From JAZGEG01 sp964346665 (GTDB taxonomy: Archaea > Aenigmatarchaeota > Aenigmatarchaeia > QMZP01 > QMZT01), in assembly GCA_964346665.1 (NCBI GenBank), contig CAYFVC010000024.1, positions 1 to 7,625 on the forward strand: DNA of 7,625 nt, written 5' to 3'. Positions 4,543 through 7,625 of the stretch are shown here, in pieces. Position 1 is the stretch's first letter. Every line of letters begins with the position of its first letter. Position numbers and translations under genes: made by a program. The notes below the pieces were generated by a model. It did no database searches and was not told the origin of the DNA. It saw only the letters and a program-made list of their open reading frames with translations.

Positions 4543-5793
4543 CTATCTTTTAATCTTTCCCCTCTTCTTGACGATCTTTATCCTCTTTATCCTGTCCTTG
4601 TCCGCATCCTTCACTATGATCCTGAAATTCTTCATCCGTATTTTATCCCCTTCCTTCGGGAACCTTCCTAATTTTTTCACGATCAGATCCGCAATCGTTT
4701 TGAGATCTTTCCCCTTGAACTCTATCCCCATAACCCTTGTGATGTCTTTTAACGGGGTTTCCGCCTCGACAATTATGCTCTTCTCATCCAGCAAGCGAAG
4801 CTTCGTTTTCTTCACATCACTCTCGTCGTATATCTCCCCCACTATTTCCTCCAGCAAATCCTCAAGCGTGACAAGACCCTTCACATCCCCTTTCTTGTCC
4901 GTGACGATAGCTAGGTGTGTTCCTGTCTCCCTGAAATCATCCATAAGCAGATTAAGGTTCCGATCCTCTCTCGCAAACATGACAGGAGAAACGATCTTTT
5001 CGATCTCCATGTCGAATTGTTTGCGTTTCAGATGTTTCAGTATGTCCTTTATGTGAATCACGCCAATCATGTTGTCAAAGCTGTTCTTGTACACGGGTAT
5101 CCTCGAGTAGCGGGATTCCAAAAATTTCATTAGAACATCCGAAAGCCTCATGTCAGATCGTATCGCAGCAATCTTCTTTCTCGGAACCATTATCTCTGAA
5201 ACCACTGTATCCCCGAATTCGAAAACATTGCGTATCATCTCCTCCTCATCCTTCTCTATCACCCCTAGCTCCGTTCCCATACTTAGGGCGGTATGTATCT
5301 CTTCCTCTGTTATCTTAGGTTTCCTTTTTCTAGTCCCGAAAACTCTCAACATCCCGAGACTGAGGTATTCTATGAAGACAACTATCGGGTAAAGAATTTT
5401 CGTGAGGACGTAGAGGGGCCCTGCAATCACGAGGGAGACCTTTTCAGCGTTCTGGTGGCAGAAGGATTTGGGCGTGATCTCCCCGAAAACCAAAATAAGA
5501 AACGTCATTATCCCCGTTGCTATGCCAAGACCCTGTGACCCGAAAATCTCAGTGAAAATCAAGGTCGCTAAAGCGGCAGCAGCGATGTTGACCAGGTTGT
5601 TCCCGATCAAAATGGTAACCAGTAGCTTATGCGGCTCATCTTTCAGTTTCCTAAGTATTCTCGCTCCCCTCCTTCTCTGGCGAACAAGTTTCCTGACCTT
5701 TATATCACTTAACGAAAAAAGCGCGATCTCTGATCCAGAGAAGAAGCCCGAGAGCGCTACCAAGACAATCAAAACAGACGTTTCGAACCACAT
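4543..5793 (-). CDS. CNNM/CorC (HlyC) family membrane protein, probable Mg2+/divalent cation transporter
   Basis: 416 residues, the usual length for this family. The N-terminal DUF21/CNNM transmembrane domain (about 1-150) has the signature SGFFSGSEIALFSL (15-28), the second-helix NNLVNI (65-70) and GEITPKS (104-110), with roughly four hydrophobic segments. An acidic helix and a linker (about 161-197) lead to a pair of CBS domains (about 198-250 and 262-313; motifs IMVPRKKI and GLVTLEDLLEEIVGEI) that sense adenine nucleotides in relatives. A C-terminal CorC/HlyC transporter-associated domain follows (about 330-405), and the tail is Lys/Arg-rich. Relatives mediate Mg2+ extrusion or Mg2+ homeostasis, though the older name is hemolysin C. 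It lies 39 nt after the alkyltransferase-like gene and 33 nt before the cysteine-rich gene, all same strand. A weak AGGG sits 4 nt before the ATG. The family call is firm; substrate and direction of transport are inferred. Confidence 0.93.
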   Translation of the reverse strand: MWFETSVLIVLVALSGFFSGSEIALFSLSDIKVRKLVRQRRRGARILRKLKDEPHKLLVTILIGNNLVNIAAAALATLIFTEIFGSQGLGIATGIMTFLILVFGEITPKSFCHQNAEKVSLVIAGPLYVLTKILYPIVVFIEYLSLGMLRVFGTRKRKPKITEEEIHTALSMGTELGVIEKDEEEMIRNVFEFGDTVVSEIMVPRKKIAAIRSDMRLSDVLMKFLESRYSRIPVYKNSFDNMIGVIHIKDILKHLKRKQFDMEIEKIVSPVMFAREDRNLNLLMDDFRETGTHLAIVTDKKGDVKGLVTLEDLLEEIVGEIYDESDVKKTKLRLLDEKSIIVEAETPLKDITRVMGIEFKGKDLKTIADLIVKKLGRFPKEGDKIRMKNFRIIVKDADKDRIKRIKIVKKRGKIKR

Positions 5794-5832
5794 GATACCC
5801 TAAAAAATAATTGGATTTTTTGGTTTATTAGT

Positions 5833-6588
5833 TTAGATTTCAGGTATAAAAGAAAACCTGTGTCTTTCGAGATCAACTTTTCCCTTTTCTATCCTAACCC
5901 CCTCCCTTTGGAGGAGAGAAGTTCTTTTCCTCATACCCGTTCCCGAAACTATTTTACCATTCGATTTCACGACCCTGTGAAAAGGAACGGTTTTCAAATG
6001 CACGTTGCTCGCGAGAACCTTGCCCACGGCTTTCGAGGATTTCGGCTTTCCAACTGTTTTCGCTATTTCAGAATACGTTGTTACCCTTCCCCTCGGAACT
6101 TGCTTCACAAGGGAAAGGACATTCTCAGCGAAATTCACCTCTTTCGATTCAAATCTCCTTTTTTCACTCTCAATCAAAAATTTCGATATCCTTCTAGTCT
6201 TGTTTTCAAGTTCTATTATCTTTCGGGCGAGGTCTCTGTAGCTCTTTTCTATTTTGATTTCCACCTCCTTCCTTCTCTGGTCGAGTTTATACAGACGGAA
6301 CTCGGTTTTGTTTTTGTAAGAATTCGCGAGGTTGAACGTTCTTTCCAAGTGGTTGGAAATCTGATGAATCTTCTTGTACAGATCATCCTGGTAGTTCATG
6401 AGCTTGTGTTTGGATATTTCCTCCGCTAGTTTCCCAGCCCCTATTATCACAATGAAAAGTCCGAGAACGATAAAAAACTCGAAAGATATAAGGTCTATCG
6501 CGTACCCCGCGACCACAACAAGACCCATCACTACGAACACTATCCAGAATATCTTGTCCCAGTGCCTGAACCAGTGGAGTGAAAACAT
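5833..6588 (-). CDS. Membrane-anchored coiled-coil protein with C-terminal alkyltransferase-like (ATL/MGMT-type) domain
   Basis: 251 residues in three parts. Two membrane helices (about 13-33 and 36-54) form a hairpin. A charged helical stretch (about 55-150), likely a coiled coil, follows. Residues about 152-245 match the DNA-binding domain of O6-alkylguanine-DNA methyltransferase: VPRGRVTTYSEIA (164-176), the SSKAVGKVLASN helix (184-195) and PFHRVV (202-207), then GKIVSG and LLQREGV. The methyltransferase acceptor Cys of PCHRV is replaced by Phe (F203), so it cannot transfer alkyl groups by the known mechanism. Alkyltransferase-like proteins, usually PWHRV, bind alkylated guanine and flag it for nucleotide excision repair. 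The arginine finger is replaced by Lys (K186); Y172 and N195 are kept. Known ATL proteins are soluble and about 100 residues, so the membrane hairpin is exceptional. The domain should face the cytoplasm. An upstream TATA-like element suggests a leaderless mRNA. Confidence 0.85.
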   Translation of the reverse strand: MFSLHWFRHWDKIFWIVFVVMGLVVVAGYAIDLISFEFFIVLGLFIVIIGAGKLAEEISKHKLMNYQDDLYKKIHQISNHLERTFNLANSYKNKTEFRLYKLDQRRKEVEIKIEKSYRDLARKIIELENKTRRISKFLIESEKRRFESKEVNFAENVLSLVKQVPRGRVTTYSEIAKTVGKPKSSKAVGKVLASNVHLKTVPFHRVVKSNGKIVSGTGMRKRTSLLQREGVRIEKGKVDLERHRFSFIPEI

Positions 6589-6608
6589 GGTTATTATTTA
6601 ATAGTAAA

Positions 6609-6620
6609 GAATTTAAACTT
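6609..6620 (-). promoter_or_regulatory. Probable TATA box for the membrane-anchored ATL gene
   Basis: On the minus strand, AAGTTTAAATTC is centred about 26 nt upstream of the ATG at 6588. There is no Shine-Dalgarno motif before that ATG, so transcription starting at or next to the start codon (leaderless mRNA) is the simplest reading. Confidence 0.5.
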
Positions 6621-6637
6621 TTATTCTCCCGAATAAC

Positions 6638-6682
6638 TTTATAAATTGATATCAGTAATAATAGTAGATAAGTTATAGGTGG
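6638..6682 (+). promoter_or_regulatory. TATA box and ribosome binding site for the L44e gene
   Basis: TTTATAAAT (6638-6646) is a strong archaeal TATA match and predicts transcription start near 6668-6672. AGGTGG (6677-6682) is a Shine-Dalgarno site 5 nt before the ATG at 6688. It overlaps an in-frame GTG at 6679, which is therefore unlikely to be the start. Confidence 0.65.
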
Positions 6683-6687
6683 ACCTC

Positions 6688-6972
6688 ATGAAATTCCCTA
6701 AAACTTTGCGAACATATTGTCCTAAATGCAAGAAGCACACCGAACACTCTGTCAAACAATCCAAAAGGAAAGGTCGTTCGCAAGCCCACCCTCTTTCACA
6801 GTCCCAGAGACGTTTCAAGAGAAAGATGGAGGGGTATGGTTCATTTCCAAGGCCTAACCCGAAGGGCGAGGGGAAACCTACTAAAAAGGTCGATCTCCGC
6901 CTCACGTGCAACGAATGCAAGAAATCTCACACAAAAAGGGGATTCAGGATCAAGAAGTTCGAATTAACCTAG
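6688..6972 (+). CDS. rpl44e: Large-subunit ribosomal protein L44e (eL42)
   Basis: 94 residues, the normal archaeal length. The N-terminus MKFPKTLRTYCPKCKKHTEH is characteristic. Zinc-ribbon Cys pairs are C11/C14 and C74/C77, and the middle is strongly basic. The family motif KGEGKPTKKVDLRLTC is present in full. The protein sits near the E site of the large ribosomal subunit. The frame is open from a GTG at 6679, but the Shine-Dalgarno site and family alignment fix the start at 6688. In many archaea the next gene encodes S27e; here it encodes S27ae, 72 nt downstream, with a small inverted repeat between them. Confidence 0.96.
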   Translation: MKFPKTLRTYCPKCKKHTEHSVKQSKRKGRSQAHPLSQSQRRFKRKMEGYGSFPRPNPKGEGKPTKKVDLRLTCNECKKSHTKRGFRIKKFELT

Positions 6973-6977
6973 CGCAT

Positions 6978-7006
6978 GACGACTTGAATCGAAATCTTAG
7001 GTCGTC
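6978..7006 (+). repeat. Inverted repeat between L44e and S27ae genes
   Basis: GACGACTT (6978-6985) can pair with AGGTCGTC (6999-7006) through seven Watson-Crick pairs and one G-T pair, around a 13-nt loop. It begins 5 nt after the L44e stop codon and ends 38 nt before the S27ae start. No T-run follows, so it is not an obvious terminator. It could be an mRNA processing or regulatory hairpin; function is unknown. Confidence 0.45.
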
Positions 7007-7044
7007 TATGAAGGTTCCGCATCAATCGAAATTAAGGTGAAAGG

Positions 7045-7425
7045 ATGGCGAAAAAGGAGAAAAAGACGAGGAAAAAAGGGAAGAAAATAAGGAAGGGAAG
7101 GAAGCACGAATCGGTGAAGATTTGGAAGAAATACGAAGTGAAAGGCGAATCTATTTCGCGGAAGAACAACTTCTGCCCTAGATGCGGGGGAGGGATTTGG
7201 CTTTCCAAGCAAAAGAACAGGCTTTACTGCGGGAAATGCGGGTACACGAGTTTCGGTCCCGGAAAGCCTGCAAAAGAGATCAAACCACCTGAGGAGAAAC
7301 CAGAGGAGACTCTAAAAGAAGAGAAAATTGAGCAAACAAAAGAGGAAACGAAGCCCGAAGAAAAACCACCCGAAAGTTCTGAAGAGGAAAAACCAAAAGA
7401 AAACCAAGAGAAAAAGGCCGAATGA
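7045..7425 (+). CDS. rps27ae: Small-subunit ribosomal protein S27ae (eS31) with basic N-terminal and acidic C-terminal tails
   Basis: 126 residues, about twice the length of a typical archaeal S27ae (roughly 50-70). The conserved core (about 24-70) contains KIWKKYEVKG, the RKNNFCPRCG turn and YCGKCGYTSFG; C44/C47 and C62/C65 form the zinc ribbon. Before it lies a Lys/Arg-rich tail (residues 1-22), similar in character to the basic linker of eukaryotic S27a. After it come about 55 residues made almost only of Glu, Lys and Pro, with no predicted fold. The GGTG of AAGGTGA (about 7035-7041) forms a Shine-Dalgarno site 5-7 nt before the ATG. There is no ubiquitin-like domain. The core identification is certain; the role of the C-terminal tail is unknown and may be lineage-specific. 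Confidence 0.94.
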   Translation: MAKKEKKTRKKGKKIRKGRKHESVKIWKKYEVKGESISRKNNFCPRCGGGIWLSKQKNRLYCGKCGYTSFGPGKPAKEIKPPEEKPEETLKEEKIEQTKEETKPEEKPPESSEEEKPKENQEKKAE

Positions 7426-7495
7426 AATCCTTTTATCACATTTATTAATTAGAACTTGTAAAGTTTAATATAAAATTTAAGCGGGGTGTTGTGTT
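7426..7495 (+). promoter_or_regulatory. Intergenic region with TATA box and ribosome binding site for the FBP aldolase/phosphatase gene
   Basis: T-rich tracts shortly after the S27ae stop (CCTTTTATC, ATTTATTAATT, about 7430-7450) could end transcription. TTTAATATAAAAT (about 7464-7476) is a good TATA match about 25 nt upstream of the next start. GGGGTG (7483-7488) is a possible Shine-Dalgarno site 7 nt before the ATG at 7496; it would be used only if transcription starts upstream of it. Confidence 0.45.
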
Positions 7496-7625
7496 ATGAA
7501 GATCACAATTTCTGTTATAAAGGCTGATATAGGAAGTGTTGGGGGTCACATAAAACCCAGCGAAAGGTTGTTGGAAACTGTTAGAGACTATATTTCTGAA
7601 TATGGTAAAGGTTTGTTAAAGGATT
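7496..7625 (+). CDS. fbp: Fructose-1,6-bisphosphate aldolase/phosphatase, class V (partial, N-terminus only)
   Basis: Only the first 43 codons are in the window; the family is normally about 360-390 residues. The start, MKITISVIKADIGSVGGH, is diagnostic: D11 and H18 correspond to Mg2+-binding residues of the archaeal bifunctional enzyme. That enzyme condenses dihydroxyacetone phosphate and glyceraldehyde-3-phosphate to fructose-1,6-bisphosphate and then removes the 1-phosphate to give fructose-6-phosphate. This is the one-way step of archaeal gluconeogenesis, in the cytoplasm. It has its own promoter-like region after S27ae. Whether the catalytic Lys and Tyr farther along are intact cannot be seen here. 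Confidence 0.92.
   Translation, partial: MKITISVIKADIGSVGGHIKPSERLLETVRDYISEYGKGLLKD

Noticed and set aside
4568..5803. Several long plus-strand open frames across the CNNM/CorC gene
   Set aside because: They are antisense shadows of a clearly recognised gene; their translations are Ser/Phe/Ile-rich with no family motifs.
6679..6687. GTG start for L44e adding three residues
   Set aside because: The GTG is part of the AGGTGG ribosome binding site, and the family N-terminus begins at the ATG at 6688.
6975..7015. Box C/D small RNA between L44e and S27ae (ATGACGA resembles box C)
   Set aside because: No convincing CTGA boxes at suitable spacing were seen.
7224..7439. Minus-strand open frame rich in Ser, Phe and Gly opposite the S27ae tail
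   Set aside because: It is the complement of the repetitive Glu/Lys/Pro coding region, which leaves that strand free of stops.
1..7625. CRISPR arrays, insertion sequences, integrase or attachment sites (a tRNA gene is a common integration site)
   Set aside because: No regularly spaced repeats, transposase or integrase frames were found. The tRNA 3' end was not seen duplicated elsewhere in the window.

Overview
This window looks like chromosomal DNA from an archaeon. The evidence is archaeal-type ribosomal proteins L44e and S27ae, a class V fructose-1,6-bisphosphate aldolase/phosphatase, class III (type IV pilin-like) signal peptides, TATA boxes about 25 nt upstream of starts with little or no leader, occasional GGTG-type Shine-Dalgarno sites, and an intron-bearing tRNA whose CCA end is not encoded. 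KAQ-type pilin signals, small compact genes and a tRNA intron at a non-canonical site would fit a DPANN-type lineage (for example Micrarchaeota or Diapherotrites). That placement is inference, not proof.

Layout. Positions 85-280 hold a tRNA-Trp(CCA) gene that only folds if two introns are removed: one at the canonical 37/38 site and one inside the T loop at 59/60. Immediately downstream, on the same strand, are three tightly packed genes (320-1580) for small secreted or pilin-like proteins. Their 3' end meets, with overlapping stop codons, two small unknown genes on the minus strand (1577-1840 and 1854-2045). These diverge from a HerA/FtsK-like ATPase gene (2128-3444). Next come three minus-strand genes, read from 6588 down to 3460: a membrane-anchored coiled-coil protein fused to an alkyltransferase-like DNA-repair domain that lacks the catalytic cysteine, a CNNM/CorC-family membrane protein with CBS domains, and a secreted cysteine-rich protein. 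Finally, reading right, are ribosomal proteins L44e and S27ae and the first 43 codons of the FBP aldolase/phosphatase, which runs off the end.

How the parts relate. The pilin-like trio probably forms one transcript and one surface structure. The three minus-strand genes lie 33-39 nt apart, so they may be co-transcribed, and all three products are predicted to be membrane-bound or exported. L44e and S27ae belong to translation, and the last gene to gluconeogenesis. There is no sign of mobile elements, CRISPR or recent insertion. The most unusual items are the doubly interrupted tRNA-Trp, the membrane-tethered alkyltransferase-like protein, the cysteine-rich secreted protein and the two-tailed S27ae.
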